64,000 nt of DNA from Lagopus muta (lineage: Eukaryota; Chordata; Aves; Galliformes; Phasianidae). The stretch is taken from positions 496,001-560,000 of the forward strand of contig NC_064443.1 in assembly GCF_023343835.1 (NCBI RefSeq), given 5' to 3'. Each line of letters starts with the position of its first letter. Position 1 is the first letter of the stretch. The position numbers were made by a program, and so were the translations under genes. Shown here piece after piece: positions 50,561-64,000 of the stretch. The notes below the pieces were generated by a model. The model was given only the letters and a program-made list of their open reading frames with translations. It was not told where the DNA came from and did not search any database.

Positions 50561-52494
50561 TCACTTGGATAAAGAGCTTATTCCTCTCTGCTGCTCCAAA
50601 ATCCCTGTGGCAAAACAGACACAGCAACACAGCACGGACAGCTGTGTCACCACACAAATTGCTGGTGGACCCCTGGGCAGAATGCAAAGGGATTCTCTTC
50701 TCCTCCAGGCTGGGAGTAGGGAGAGATTGCTGTGCTTCTGTGACGGAGGAGGGGATGACCCGCCTGAGCAGACACTCTCTACCATGGACGGCCCCGGGGG
50801 CTGCTCAGCTCTGCCGCATGGGTTCCACGGCCTCAGCATACTGCCAGCTTCTCTGTGGTGCAAACAGCTGAACAAGCTTTCTCACCGGGTGCAATGCCCT
50901 TGCAGCCAACCCACTTCTTCCACAGCTGTTGCTCTGCACCCAGAGCACACTCGTTTGAGATCACTCGCTATCCGCCTCTTCCTTCCTGCTCCAGCCCAGC
51001 GATGGCCTGATTTCCAACACAAATAACTTCCTAAAAAAAGAGATGGCTCCAATTTGGACAAAAAGTCCATTGCCAAGCCTGAACTCGCCTGCTATACTTT
51101 TCATCCCCAAGCCCATTCAGCAGCTTTCCCTTCCCAGCTGCTGTGTTCCAGGGCCGTCCATCAGCATTTTCCTCTCTGCCCTTCTGAGCTTGGGCCTGCG
51201 CCTGGAGGGCTCTTCAAAGGTTCGACACTGCAACAATATAGCTCCAACACCCTCAGGATTAACCAGGCTGCTCAGAAAAGCTTGAGGGAATTTACTGCTT
51301 GGATGTGACTGGATCAGCGCCACTTCTGAGCAGGACACTACACAACCCTCCTCACCTTTCCTGTGCTGTTAATTACCCATAACCATTATCTCTACTAACG
51401 TTAATTGCGCTATAATCTGCGTACCTGGCGTTTGCGGTGTGCAGAGATGGTTTTCATGTTTGCAATGAGTGCTTATGGAAATTTCACTGAATTGAATTCC
51501 CACTCTCCAAGGTACCTTTACAAGGCATTTGGATACTCGAGGATCTGCAAATTCTGTTCTCCATTCTTACAAGCAGGTTTCATGTACCCCTCAGTGCTAA
51601 GCTTGGATATACTCATATCAAAATGACACTTGGAAAGCAGAGGAAAGGAAGTGCAAAAAGAAGAGTACACACACCAAAATGTGCCAGAAGCCAAGCAATG
51701 TCTGATGCATCAAACAGCAACCTTTGAATTTCTCCTTCTGAGCCTTAAACATAAATTAAATCTTATATCTACATCTGGAAGCTATAATCTACATCTTTTA
51801 AGTAGTCTCACAGAATCAGACGCCTGTACAACGAAAGCCAGGCAAGGCTAAAGGTTACATTTCTACAAAATGTAGGTGATGGTTTAGAAACAGCCTGAAA
51901 TTCTAGCCCAGTGGTAGCAAAATTGTAAATACTGCCATCTTCTCGAGGCTGAAGAGAGTCCTCAGCCCGCTCCTATAGCTGTGCCAGCCATGCTACCACT
52001 GTGCCCAGGTCTCTGACAATATACATCAGAGCTGAGGGAATCACTGACAAACCCAGAGCTTCAGAAATTCTTCTGAAACTGCTGGTTCATGCTGTGGTCT
52101 GAAAAAAAAGGAGCTCCAGTCTCCCCCTAAACTCCCACATGGAACAGCTGAGTCGTGACCCCATGGGCAGCAGCATGAGCCAACCCAACTCCTTATCAAT
52201 TAAGCCCCAAAACATTGTCCCATCTCCCAAATTTTTGCTGTTCCAGATCAGAAATCCATTAAGAGAACTTTTCAGCTCAAAACCCAACACATTTCATTCA
52301 GAAAATCAGGGCAGAGAGGGAGCTGCCCCATGGCCAGGGCCTGCACATTGCAGCTCAAGCTCCCCAAGCTCTGGAGTACTGCTCTAACTCAGGTCAGTGA
52401 GTGCCTACCAAGCCAAACTTCAGGACTGCAGCCTTGCTGGCCAGTGCTGTGCAATTTCTGCCTGTGCAGAATTTCTTGATAGGGGAAGGAAAAG

Positions 52495-52512
52495 AAAAAA
52501 AAAAAAAAAAAA
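52495..52512. repeat. Poly-A tract (18 A)
   Basis: Uninterrupted A run in an A/G-rich neighbourhood. Confidence 0.9.
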
Positions 52513-52768
52513 GAGAGAAACTAAGAAGTGACACAGTAGCTTCTAATTGCTTTTCCACTTTTATCACAATCACTTTTATCACCCCTACAGTCTATTTTGC
52601 TCACAGGAAGGTTCCCCATTATTAACAGGAATGGAGCTGGAAGAAACTTTCAGTTCCTGGGATCCTCAGCAGAGACACATGTGTATTTAAGCAGAGCTGC
52701 TTTTTTTCTATCTGAATAGAGAAAGCCTCTGCTCAGGCATATGTGGGTAAATGCCTAACTTCTTTCGC

Positions 52769-52790
52769 TTTTTTTTTTTTTTTTTTTTTT
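52769..52790. repeat. Poly-T tract (22 T)
   Basis: Uninterrupted T run 260 bp from an A18 tract in the opposite sense; the two could pair in single strands. A further A15 tract lies at 52964-52978. Confidence 0.95.
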
Positions 52791-55700
52791 CTCCATGTAG
52801 CTGTTACAAAAAATGCTGAATCCTACAAATAAGCCTGTGAATGTAAATTCACACTGATGCGCAGAAACTAACACCATTTGCTGCATTCTTTATTCAAGAG
52901 AAGCTGATGGCAAAAGGAGGCTTGGTTAACGTTTCTTTCATCTCTACTGTCTTACATGCTACCAAAAAAAAAAAAAAAGCTATCACTGTGGCTCAGGACA
53001 TCTAGTCTTTTCTTACTCCCTGACTGTTTGAACATCTATTACTTCAACGTTAACAATCTTTATCTGTTTCAGATCCCTCCACAAGGGATAAAGCCACCCT
53101 TTGTATCTGAACGCAGAAGGAACTGAAGTTACCCAGAAATTCTTCTTTGTGCATCAGCACTCCCCATCAGTCAAATGGCAGAAGCTCTTGCCTGTTTGCA
53201 GTGACAGCCCAGCAAGCAGGAAAATGCACAAATGCAAAGCTCAAAGAAAGCAATGACTTTTTGCTTAATAAGACCCAACACACTTCTGATAGAATTATTT
53301 AGTGCCCCAGCATCAGTCCATAGGAAAAGGATAAAACCAGAGTAGCACAAGGTCATCACCAAACCTTCCTCCTTTTATTTCAAATTCAGCTGAGGTTGTT
53401 AGAAATGGCATCTCCTTGGAACCTTTGCTGAACCTGTCTGTGCTGCGGCTGCCATCACCACCAGCGCTGAGTTCCACGGCTGGCCTCAGGGGTGGGCTGC
53501 TGCATGACACTGACAGCAGAGCCCAGCAGCACCAGCTGCACCACGTGTGCCTGCAGGACCTCTGCTTTTTGCTCGGCCTAGTGAGCATCAGAATTCATTT
53601 CCTGTGCCGAAAGATCCCGCTCTACCACCTCTCCCCTCTGATCTTCCAGGCCCAACTCAGCGATGGCAAAAGTCAGTGCAGGCCTTTGGTGCCTTGACAG
53701 CATGGAGAACGAAGAGGATGGAGGGCAGCTCACATGGTGCCAGTCGCTCTGAGCCCAGCCTCCCATCGGCATGGAAGGCTGAAAGTTCTTACACACGTAT
53801 TTCAAGAGGAAGAGCAGAGTGTACAAGGCCAAAGGCACAGCTTAGCACAGACATGCTCCCTCGCATGAATCTGCATGCTGGACACGCTGAAGAACCGAGG
53901 TCTCTGAGTGCTGCCTCTCCCCATCCCCAGACAGCACGCACTGGGTGATGTTCTGCTACAAGCCTCTCTTCTGCAGTGCATTAGCCAGGGCTCCCAAGCA
54001 CCAGCTCTGGTGCGGTTTGGGATTTTATTTACAGCAGTAGCATCCAAACCACAACCAGGCACTTAGTAACACAACTCTGTGACCTGAGGTAAATAAATGA
54101 GACATACCACTATTAATTCTCTAATTACACATGCATGTAGGCATTCATTCTGCAAAGGTCAACTGTCTTTGTTCATAAATGTTAGTGGAGATGCAGCAAA
54201 CAACTCGAATGGTGAAGCAGCTGGCCAGTTTACATTCCAGAAGTATCTTCTTGCACACACAAGGCAGGCACAAAACATGGCAACAGAACCACACTGATAA
54301 AGTTGTTTCTGTAGGAAAATGAGCAAAAAAAGGCCCATGAAGAAAATCAACTGTTCTGATAAGTACTCCAATTATATCAGATTTGACTATTTGAACCACA
54401 AAAACAGGCTGTACATTCAATGCTATGAAGCACACAGAAGTTTCAATAGAAGTGTGCTATGCAAGAGACAACTTTGCGTTTTAATACTGCACTTGCTCTG
54501 CAGAGTGCATGGAGACATCATTATTCTTAGTTACACTCAGCTGTTACGGCTACAAACCACCAACATGTGGCTTCTATATTATTCAATACTGCAACCTGAG
54601 CTAAAAAATGTCCCTCCTGAAAATTATGTCACTTTTTAATTACAGTTCTACCCTCATGCCCTCACTAAGAGCTTCACTTCCCTCCTGCCAGCAATCATGT
54701 CTGCAACTATCCCTAACACACATACATCAGTCATCTGTTGTTTTTACTTCCTAAAAGGGTATAATATGATGCATATGAGAAAAACAATCTAAGCACACAA
54801 CGTACTAAATAACCATTGCACTCTACTACCCACATTTTCCCTGAGAGTCAAGGAAAAGACGAAACGCTGTCAGTGTTATTTGTAGTGGTTCCTGCTCACG
54901 CAGTGCCAGCCACCACCAAAGCCACCTGCAAGCTGCTGCACAGTGGGACAGCAGCAGGGTTAGCAGGGCACACAGCTCTGTTGGAGCAGGATGTGGTAGA
55001 GGCACAGCCCAGGCAGAAAAGTGCTGCCATCTAGGTCTCATGCTTCCTTTCTTGGTCTTTCCACTAATAAATGGTATCAAAATTAACACAATTGATGATA
55101 CTGAACAAGGCAGAAGCAAGAATTAGCAATGTGTTTAACCTCACTAACCTCAGATAACAGCAGCTCCAAGAGGAACGCCTAAATGCCCTCTTGGCTGACT
55201 TCGCCTCCCCTCCCACAAATTCAGAATGGCCACCCATGCATGCAAGGCCTGGCATCATGCCATGCAAGGACAGGTCTTTCGCACATAGCCCTGCTCTTCC
55301 TCTTCTTTTATTTATTTAACATCCTTTGACATTCCCTTTCTCCACACCCACACTTGGGCTTTCTCTCACATCGCCTATCAGGCCAAGCAGCATCTCTCTT
55401 CTGTAACACCATTTGCCTCAAGTATTCCTCTTTCAACACAAGTCATTCTGTGATTCTGAGACAAATCGACCCAAGAACCCAGAAATAAACAAGGAGCTCT
55501 CAGGTCTGCCATCTCCCACTCCATAGATTCACCTACTTCTAAGTATTACCTTAAAGGGTCACACAGCTAAATCCCAGACATCAGTGGCAGTACTCATATC
55601 CCTCATGGATGAGGTGTCAAGGTTTTATTCAGTTCTCAGGAGTCCAACTGGAGTGACCCAGGCAGATCAATACCAAATGCTTACTCCTGAAAGCCGTCAC

Positions 55701-56467
55701 CTGCAGGAACTTGACTTGTCTTCAGAAATAAAGCTCCGGAACCTTCAGCAAGGACATCAGTAAGACCTCCCTGCTGCTACCGTTTGTTGCCATTTATGTT
55801 TTCATGCTCATGTTTGCTGCTGGCATTTTCAGGCAAAGATCTACATCTTTCTAAGTCTTAACACAGTGGTTGATGGCTTAGATGTGCATCAGGCAAGAAG
55901 ATCCCTGGAACTGCTTATCGTGCCAAGCAGAAATGCAACAGAATGTGTAGCTGAAAAGAAACAAAACCAAATCATCCAGCATAGGCTACAAATGCAAAGG
56001 AAGCCATTAGGAGAAAGAGAAAAGTAAATTTCTCTCCAAAGATTTCTCACACTTATTTTGTCTGAATCTATATTGTAATAAACCTGAGGGAGGGGGGATT
56101 CAACAGATGGGTTCAACATAAGCAAGCATTGGTGCAGTAAAGCTGTTCCTGATGTTGCAGTTCTGCACCCAGCCCTGCATGGGTCACTGCTCCCTGCTTC
56201 CACAGGCACACAGGTTCCCCAGGCTTCCCCGAGCTCCAGAGGGCAGTATACATCTCTCATTTTTGCTGCCCATTTTATTTGTGCCTTTAGCCAACTTGCC
56301 TCCCTGTATTAGGATGTGTGACAGATGGGAGCAGAGGTCTCTGGCCCTAAGAATCCATGACCCACTTCTTTTTCAGATGTTACAGGAAAACTGCTCTACA
56401 TTCCCTGCATTCAGACACCACAAAGATAGAACAGAACAGCCTAAATAGAATGGGTTTGGGTTGTTTT

Positions 56468-56489
56468 TGTTGTTGTTGTTGTTGTTGTT
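56468..56489. repeat. (TTG)n simple repeat
   Basis: Seven TTG units followed by T-rich sequence. Confidence 0.95.
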
Positions 56490-59400
56490 TTTCCTTGTTT
56501 TTCCCCAAATTCAAGGGCATTTCCTTCATATTTCAGAACAGATTTCTTCTCGACTCCTGGGTTGTGCTGGCTGCTTCATGCCACATGCACAAGGTGTACA
56601 AGACTATGCATGCAAAAGGCAGATCCCAACAATATTTGGGCATCTGTGGTTTCCATACCTCAGCTAAAATGGCATCAACACAGGGGTCTGAAAAACTGAG
56701 ATTTGGCAAAAACCATCACTGAACAAAAAGCAACCCAAGAATTTCCACTCATCATTTTTCTGAGCTGGAAGATGCATCCCTTTCCTCCTCCTAAAGCATC
56801 ACCTGCAGCATACCTGCTCAGGGCATGCTGCAGTGCTGGCTCATTTCCACAAGCTGGTGTGCCTGAAAGAAAGAAGTCTGGGCTTCAGAAAGGGCTGGAG
56901 AGGCAGGGAGAAAGCTGGGACAATGGAGAGAAGGGACTCGGCAGGTCTTTCTGGCCTAAAGTCACCTGCTCGATTCTAAGAAACATCAGTATATGGAAGC
57001 AGCCACTGCAGAAAAGCACAAACAGCTTTCGACTCATTGAGAATCAGGAAAACACGTCCGCACCAAGGCTGTGCTAGCAGGAAGCAGGCTGCCTGGTCCA
57101 CCAGCAGGGCTGGCCAACACTTGGCTGGAGACAGTGGCACAGGGGAAGGCGCTCGACCAAGATGCTCTTCCCATCGTGGAGACAGATGTCCCGGTGCAAA
57201 CAGGAAGGGATGGGAAATTCACAGATTTTGGACATCATACAGCACTCCATGTTACACAGGTAACTCTGGAGGTTACCTGACATGTATGCAGGATTTTGCC
57301 CGAGACCTGTCAGGTGCTGCTAATCTCAACTTTCCTGTGTTAATCCTATCACCGAAAATGTTCGGGTGTTTATTCACATATGGCCGCACAACACTTTCCA
57401 AACCATAGCACTTGTAATACTTTAAGAAATCAACGCTTGGTTTGTCTTTGTCATCTGATGTGTCATGAGATGAACAGGTGGCATTATTCAAACCTTAACA
57501 CACCAAACCCTTCAGCTCCCAAAGTCTCGGTTTCCCCCCAGCAGCTGACTATTCCCATACTCTGATACTTTGAACATGGAGGAAGAGAGGCTTGTGCTGC
57601 CAGAGCTCATAATTATCCATCACTAGCTGCATCCCTGGCTGCAAAACCAGCACTATTTTTGTCAAAATTAAAAGTTCCCAGGTGAAGATACACAACTCAT
57701 TATTATAAATGCCTTCTTAAGGTCCTGGATAGAATCTCTGCTCAAAAGCCACCAAGAAACTCTGCATTTAACCATCAGAAACCCAAAGGAGGATATGCCC
57801 ATTATGTCCAGGTGCCAGATCCTCACAATGCCTGAATTATGTCAGGGTCTCCCACTTCAGTGCCTGGATCCTTACAGCTCTCACAGTCATTACATGCACG
57901 TGAGGAGGACTGAGAGGAGTCTGAAGACAAGTTGTGTGAGCACTGGGAGCTGCACACCAGTACTCGCAGAGCTGCCGGAACGTGAGACAGCTGCACTTCA
58001 TTTCCAAAACACACGAGCACCACCAGAAGATAACTACTGCCCATTTCCCAAAGGAATGCTATGTGAACACAGCTCCTGTGCAGCTCCCTTATCCCCAGGA
58101 GCTTTAGGTGGAAAGAGCCCAAGAACCTGGGGCTTGGAGAATGGGAACAGAGCTCTGCCGTAACTGTGACAAGCTTACCGAGGCAATTTCTAATAAAGGA
58201 TTTTCAGCCTCTGCAGCAGAACAAAAAATTCTCTTGCCTTGTGAGAAAGATGGAATTAGGTTTGGCTGCAGAAACAGGGCTGAAGTCTGGATGCTTGCTC
58301 TCATTACTAAAGGCATGTTTTTCACTACCCCAATACAGAATACACCATGCAGCACCTCCTCTTCCTCCCACAAAAACCCTTATTGATGGGCTCAGTATTG
58401 TTAGAGAGATCCAGGCTCATTCAACATTACAAGACCAACTGGACATTATGAAGCATACAGGCTCTCATATCTGAACTAAGCACTTATTTATAGAAACTAA
58501 ACCAAAAGTAAACATAACAAACAGCAGAGCCACGAATCCCCATTGTTTTGCGAAGCGTGGGGTGCTTTGTTCCCTGGTAGATTCACCCACCCAGTTGTCT
58601 TAGATACCTTGCAGAAATGATTGAAAGCAACAGGTATCCGTCAGAAGCCAAGGAGAGAAACAGAGCTAAATCCCAGGAGGCAGCAGTGCTCCCTTGCACT
58701 TGGGAGATGAACTTTGAGCTTCCATTCAGCAGAGATACTGCTCTATCTAAAGGGCTCTTGATTATAAATACTCTACAGCATTCTAGATTCTTGCAGCACT
58801 GCTCAGCCCAGATTTCACTTAGGCCATGCAAAATATCATCTCTTCTGACTATGCAATCCTTCCGAAAAAACCCACAAAACCAAAACCAACCAACCTGCAC
58901 GCAGTTCATAGCTACATTCCTCTGCTCACCTTTGCCAACCCCCATGCTGTCAGCCTGCAAATAAAAACCACTGTCAGAGATTCCCTTGTGATCAGAACCT
59001 ACTGCATTCAGCGCACGTTTCACACTGCACCCACAGCTCAAACATCCTGTCTCTAAGTAGGTACTGGCGGGGTGCAGCCCTACCAATATATGCATGATAC
59101 AAAGCAGAGCCCATGGCCAGCCCTGCCCTGTGCCCCCCATGTCAAGCTGACGCTGCGCAGCCCGCACCACCTCTCCCACAACTCCCTAACATGGGCTCCT
59201 TTCGCTGCTCACAGCACGAGCTCTGTGAGTTCCAAGATTTTTGCAGACCCATTAATATTCTCCCACATAGACAAGGTGTCAAAACCACGCCACTAAAAAT
59301 TACAAGGGAACACGCAGCCTGTGTAGTTTATTTTCGCCCAGGATGACTTGCAGCATTTGTTGTAACCACCACAGATGCCCAGCAGCACTGGTACCAAAGT

Positions 59401-61004
59401 GCAGGCAGCGCATAGGCTGGGGTTCCTGACACGGTGCAGGAAATGAGGTAACCTCTGCAAAACAAAGTGAGGAAAAGGAACGAAAGCTGAATTCTCCACC
59501 TTGCACATTCCTCTTGTCACTAAGAGACTGGACACATGGACCCCCCTTCTCTCCCATGTCTGTCACAAACATCTTCTGGTACAAATCCTCTGTGGATGTC
59601 ACTTTCCTTGTGCTTTATCACAGCATGGTGCTTTCAGCACAGATTGTTTGAGAAGCTCAAACACAGACAAGAGAGGCTGTAATAAATCGTGATAACATTA
59701 GTTCTGTACATACAGCATAACTCAGTAATTTCATTATTCTATTGTTTCTTTCCATTGCTTTCTCTCTGAACCATTTAACACTCCATCAATAAAAATGTGA
59801 TAAATAAAACATGGCGGATAGACTAATGGTTCTTTTGCAGCTCGTTCTTGCTATCCACAGACCTCCATGATACTTAAGAGCCAAATGCCACTTGACTTGT
59901 CATTTCAGATATTTTAACATTAATGAATTCTAGGATTAAGGCTGCTTGAGTAACCTGAATTGCTCCCTTTGCAGGTACGCATTAAGCGCAGTGCTATCTT
60001 GTGCTGCTCCTCCCCTCTCAGCTCCATCCAACCTGAACCCAACTGCAGTGTAGAGCTTGTAAAGACAAAGAACAGTCTCATAGGTACCACAGCTGAATGC
60101 TACTCTCAAAACACCAATACTCTCTTCCTGATGTCCCTTTCTGATGTCCCATGCAACATTCAGGGAGCCAGCTGAGCCAAGCAGCAGTCCTGGTTTACCC
60201 TGTCAAAACACAAACAAAAACTCAACATTAAGTCACCCCTGACTCAAATAGTTCAAACAGAGGTCCTAGAAACCAGTGGGCACTTTCACTCCTAGAAGCA
60301 CATCCAAGTCCTCTACTCCTCACACGCAAAAAAGGAACAACATAAACTTATCTTAAAGCAATGTTGAAAATAGCATGGACCCAGGCATCGCACTGAAAGC
60401 ACCACAGTACACAGCCAGGAGGAAATGCAAAAACTGTTTTCAGAGTAGGTCTTGAATAAGCAGAAACAAAGTCGTGGCCACATACTGAACAAGGACAACA
60501 AAAGCAGCAATTGAAACCAGGCATCCAGCGATCCAGTCATTCTGCCTGTGCACTGAAACAGGCTGACATGGGGCAGAAAACACCAAGGGCAAGAGAGCAA
60601 AAGTACATGCAGCATGGATGCTGACATTATGCCTGGGTGCTCTGCTTCCCAACCCTAAACAGGCACTCTTGGAAAGAGTCTGAGTATATATGAGAGACAC
60701 TGACTGCCCAGTGGTTCAGGTTTGTTTGGTTTCCAGCAACAAACCAATCCTGACAAGACCAAACCCATTTGTGCATCCTCATACTGATAACCCACCATGA
60801 TTTACTTGCAGGGCTAAAGCCCACCTACCTACTGCACAGACCCCTCCCACTTACACAAAGAGCAGCCAATGACAGTACACATACTATTAAAAACACAGGT
60901 AAACAAGGTGTACAACATTTTATACCAATGGTTTTCCAGCTACTTGATGACTAGAGAGCAACCAGGAGACTAGGAGATTCCGGGATGCAGTCCTCCCCAA
61001 GGGG

Positions 61005-61100
61005 TGAGGGACATGGCTCACTGAGCACAGGTGGGTGGGCTGATGGACGGACTAGCTGATCTTAATGGTTTGTTCCAACCTTAAAGAGTCTGCGATTTTT
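61005..61100 (+). mobile_element. CR1 LINE 3' tail remnant
   Basis: GGACGGACTAGCTGATCTTA and TTGTTCCAACCTTAAAGAGT are a diverged form of the CR1 3' end (gactagatgatctt ... ttccaacc). About 95 bp remain. Confidence 0.7.
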
Positions 61101-61184
61101 AAGTCAGTATTTGCAAATGATACAAACACAGTTGAAAATGTGATGGTTTGGTGACAATTGCATCTATCCAGGAGAACTGCAATT

Positions 61185-61262
61185 AAAGATGCAGTACTCT
61201 GTGTTGAAGCTGGACTTGATTATCCTTACAGGTCCATTCCAATTTGGGCTATTCCATGATTC
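61185..61262 (+). mobile_element. CR1 LINE 3' tail remnant
   Basis: TTGAAGCTGGACTTGATTAT, CTTACAGGTCCATTCCAATT and GGGCTATTCCATGATTCACT match the CR1 3' end, including the ATTCTATGATTC-type terminus. It lies 85 bp after another tail of the same orientation. Confidence 0.7.
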
Positions 61263-63104
61263 ACTGTGACATGAAGCTTTCCCCCTGCTGGACCCCATCT
61301 CTGCCTCCAATCTCTTATCTTAATCTCAAGGTCCCCTCCTACCAAATCTCATCACCCAAAGACCTCCTCTAAACCCCTGAAGCTGGCACTGGGGCCCTCT
61401 GTCAGCCAGCCCTACTCCTGCTGCCTCCAGTGAATTTCCTTTCCTATCCCCATTCTCCACCCGCAGCCCCTGCTTCTGTCCCTCTACTGGGGCTCCTTAG
61501 CCTTGATCCCTCTGCTCTGCACACATTTACTGCTCCCATCCCGGCACCCAGCCTATCCTGGAGCCAGCTGTTACTGTTAGAACACAACACATCTCCACAG
61601 ACCATTAAAAATGTAGAACTCAGCTGAACTTGGAATGATTAAGGGTGACACTGCCCCATCCTAGAACGAAATTCAATTTTAGAATGAAATTGAACTCTCG
61701 ATACACTTCAAATCCAAACAAATCACTGGACATTTAATTTGTATTTTATGCAGGTAAACCATTTTTTCCTTTTAGTCTTATCACTGGAAACAGTTGAACA
61801 ATTTCTACCAAAACAAATCTTGCCCAGGAAACACTAACCTTCAGGTCTGGCCAAGTACCAAAATGAGAGCAGGCAAGCAGACCAAGGCCATGGCTCCATT
61901 GTGCGTGCTGGGACCCTGTGGGCAGGTACATGTGCTGTCAGCCCACCTCTGCCTCTTTCCAGAGACACAGCAGCAGCCCCTGCTAGGACTGCTCCAACAA
62001 CATCATCATCATTTTCCCCCCCAGTTCTATTTTTTCCCTTTTTTACACAGGATTTGTGAGATTAGTCACAGTCTCGATGCCTTCACTGCAATAAACACTT
62101 TTCTTAACAGATAGTTTGTGTGATCAAGGACAATGATCGTTGGCTATTTTTGCTCCGTTCTACAATTAATTCTGCTAGCGCCTGAGAAGCTGATGACATC
62201 AGAAGAGTAATCACCATTTTATCTGAGATGCCTTTTCCTGATGCTGTCTTCAAGCCGTATATATTTAGCTTCATCACTGCTCACTCTTGTGAGCATCCGT
62301 CATCCAGAATGAACTCCTCTTGGAACAACTCATGGTGAATGTTTCCCCATTCCCCTCCATCCATGCTCTCTGTCGACGCTGAATTCCACAGGGTGCAGGT
62401 GGTGCTTACATCCACACATGAAGAGGCTGCAACATGAACATTATTCTGTAGTGAATCAGATGAGTCCCGATGCACAGATGAGTCTCCAAGTGCAGCTACA
62501 TGGAAGGTTCTGACATGCTGCTGTGCTGCCATTAATTCATCCTGAAAGGAATAATCCCATACTTAAGTATTAGCCTGCATTGTCCTTGGTGTTTTGTTTC
62601 TGCCTATTCCTCCCACCTTCCAGAGAGCTAAATGTTGTCACCTTCCTGCTGAGTTCAGGGCATCATACCCACTACTTTCCTCTGTTATTATGTAGTCCCT
62701 TTTGTTTCTACTTGAGAATCATTTACAAAGGTAGAGGAATGGACATGACACAACCCCCAGCATCTTTTCTTTTATCATTTGCTATAACTTCTGTTCAAAT
62801 TCATGCTCAGTTATTCTAGTGAGACTGGGTGCAGTCTTCCAAGATAGAAAAGCACTGTTCAAGATTTAAATGGTTAACAAAAAGAATCTCTAGGTCTGTT
62901 GTCACCTGCCCAATTCAATGATTAAAACTAGGCAGAATTTGTCTTTCACCATTATACCACACAATTTTATGGTACTACGTTGCTTCCCAAGAACAAGGTG
63001 TAATTTTCTATCACTCAGATTTTGGTTGATAATAATTAATATCAATAACCTCAATTCATTTTTCTGACTGCTCACCTCCTTAAACAGAGTAAAAAGTCAC
63101 TACA

Positions 63105-63216
63105 GTTCATGGTGGCACTGAGGGACAAGGCTGGTGGACGTGGTGGCAATGGGTTGATGATTAGACTATGTGATCTCAGCAGTCTTTTTCAACCTTGATG
63201 GTTTTATGATCAGAAT
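63105..63216 (+). mobile_element. CR1 LINE 3' tail remnant
   Basis: GTGGCACTGAGGGACAAGGC, GGTGGCAATGGGTTGATGAT, TAGACTATGTGATCTCAGCA and TTTTTCAACCTTGATGGTTT are a recognisable CR1 3' tail in sense orientation. Confidence 0.8.
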
Positions 63217-63812
63217 GTTCTGCTGAGACAAAGCCTTGTGCATCCAATTTCTTCTGCTTACACATACAGCAGATTTAAGAGAAATTATAAACTGGCTTAG
63301 ATATGCAGGAAAACGTAAATTGGAATCAGAACGCCCACCTCAAGGGTCCAGTGTAACATTGCAGAAACCTGGGCTGCTGCAGGGTCACCAGAAGTGCAGA
63401 ACAGTTGCACTGAAAGGCAGCAGCAGCACACCATCTATTTCGGGACTTTTCCCTATATCCAGGGTTTACATTGCACACACAGCCTGACCACCTCCTGGAA
63501 ACAGCAATGCTGACAGACTGATATTTTCACAGCCAGTGGGAAAACAAATATAAGGTCAAAACTGAATTCCTAGTTCAAGCCAAACTCTGCCAGATTTTCC
63601 AGGAAAAAGGCAGAAGGCATTTCTGAGTGACTTATCCAACGAGCTGGACTTTGTTGTACAAGTGTGCTTACTATCCAGCCTCCAGTGGGCTACGGTTCCC
63701 AGTAATTAATGCTTATTTGCTCCCTTTTTTATTATGAATATAAACGTTGGCTCTTTTACTTCAGAAAAGAGAAGACATGCAAACCTTACACCATAACTTA
63801 CGTATAACTAGT

Positions 63813-63828
63813 TTAAAAAAAAAAAAAA
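63813..63828. repeat. Poly-A tract
   Basis: Run of about 16 A near the right edge of the window. Confidence 0.9.
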
Positions 63829-64000
63829 AAGAGAAACTTTGAAAACTGATTGGGGAACATATCAACAGTAGAGAGAGAGAAGAACAGAGCAGTAATACAT
63901 TTCTGTAGAGCACTAATACACTTCTACCTGGCCTCAGAAAAAGTTCAATTGTAAATATTTATTTTCAAAGCATTTTCACTTTTTTTCTTCAATATACGTC

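Noticed and set aside
50532-51026. 164-codon plus-strand frame starting with poly-lysine
   Set aside because: Starts in a poly-A tract; the rest shows no recognisable domain and there is no promoter or splice context.
53416-53948. Overlapping frames on both strands
   Set aside because: Locally higher GC content explains them; neither protein resembles a known family.

Overview
The window is vertebrate nuclear DNA, most likely from a galliform bird (chicken or a close relative). The signs are many 5'-truncated CR1 LINE copies, two Galluhop-type mariner elements, small introns with GT/AG borders, poly-A and AAAT/AAAC simple repeats, and one short CpG island. I see no prokaryotic operon, CRISPR array, rRNA or tRNA.

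One protein-coding gene is clear. MAPKAPK3 (MAP kinase-activated protein kinase 3, MK3) lies on the minus strand. Nine consecutive coding exons can be read between 48810 and 36290. Every splice site is canonical and the phases match across all eight introns. Together they give 312 residues, from kinase subdomain III through the catalytic loop, DFG, activation loop, APE, C-lobe, autoinhibitory hinge, NES and NLS/p38-docking tail to the stop codon. The first coding exon (N-terminus, glycine loop and ATP-binding lysine) was not found and probably lies beyond 64000. The 3' UTR runs to about 34655, where a minus-strand AATAAA is followed by a T/G-rich stretch.

Layout: 1-33400 is noncoding, AT-rich DNA with scattered CR1 fragments, two mariner copies and simple repeats. 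33480-34640 is a CpG island with GC boxes, a G-rich run and a strong CTCF-like motif. It begins immediately past the MAPKAPK3 poly(A) site. 34655-36289 is the MAPKAPK3 3' UTR. 36290-48810 holds the exons and introns. 48811-64000 is probably the large first intron, with CR1 3' tails near 61.0, 61.2 and 63.1 kb.

In mammals DOCK3 follows MAPKAPK3 head to tail on the same strand. The CpG island is therefore a reasonable candidate for the promoter of the next gene, which would make 1-33400 its upstream region or first intron. That is inference: I looked for the DOCK3 start exon and did not find it. I found no convincing new biological system. The points most worth checking are the compact MAPKAPK3 end / CpG island / CTCF boundary, an activation-loop residue difference in MK3, a composite mariner copy, and a few long unexplained open frames.
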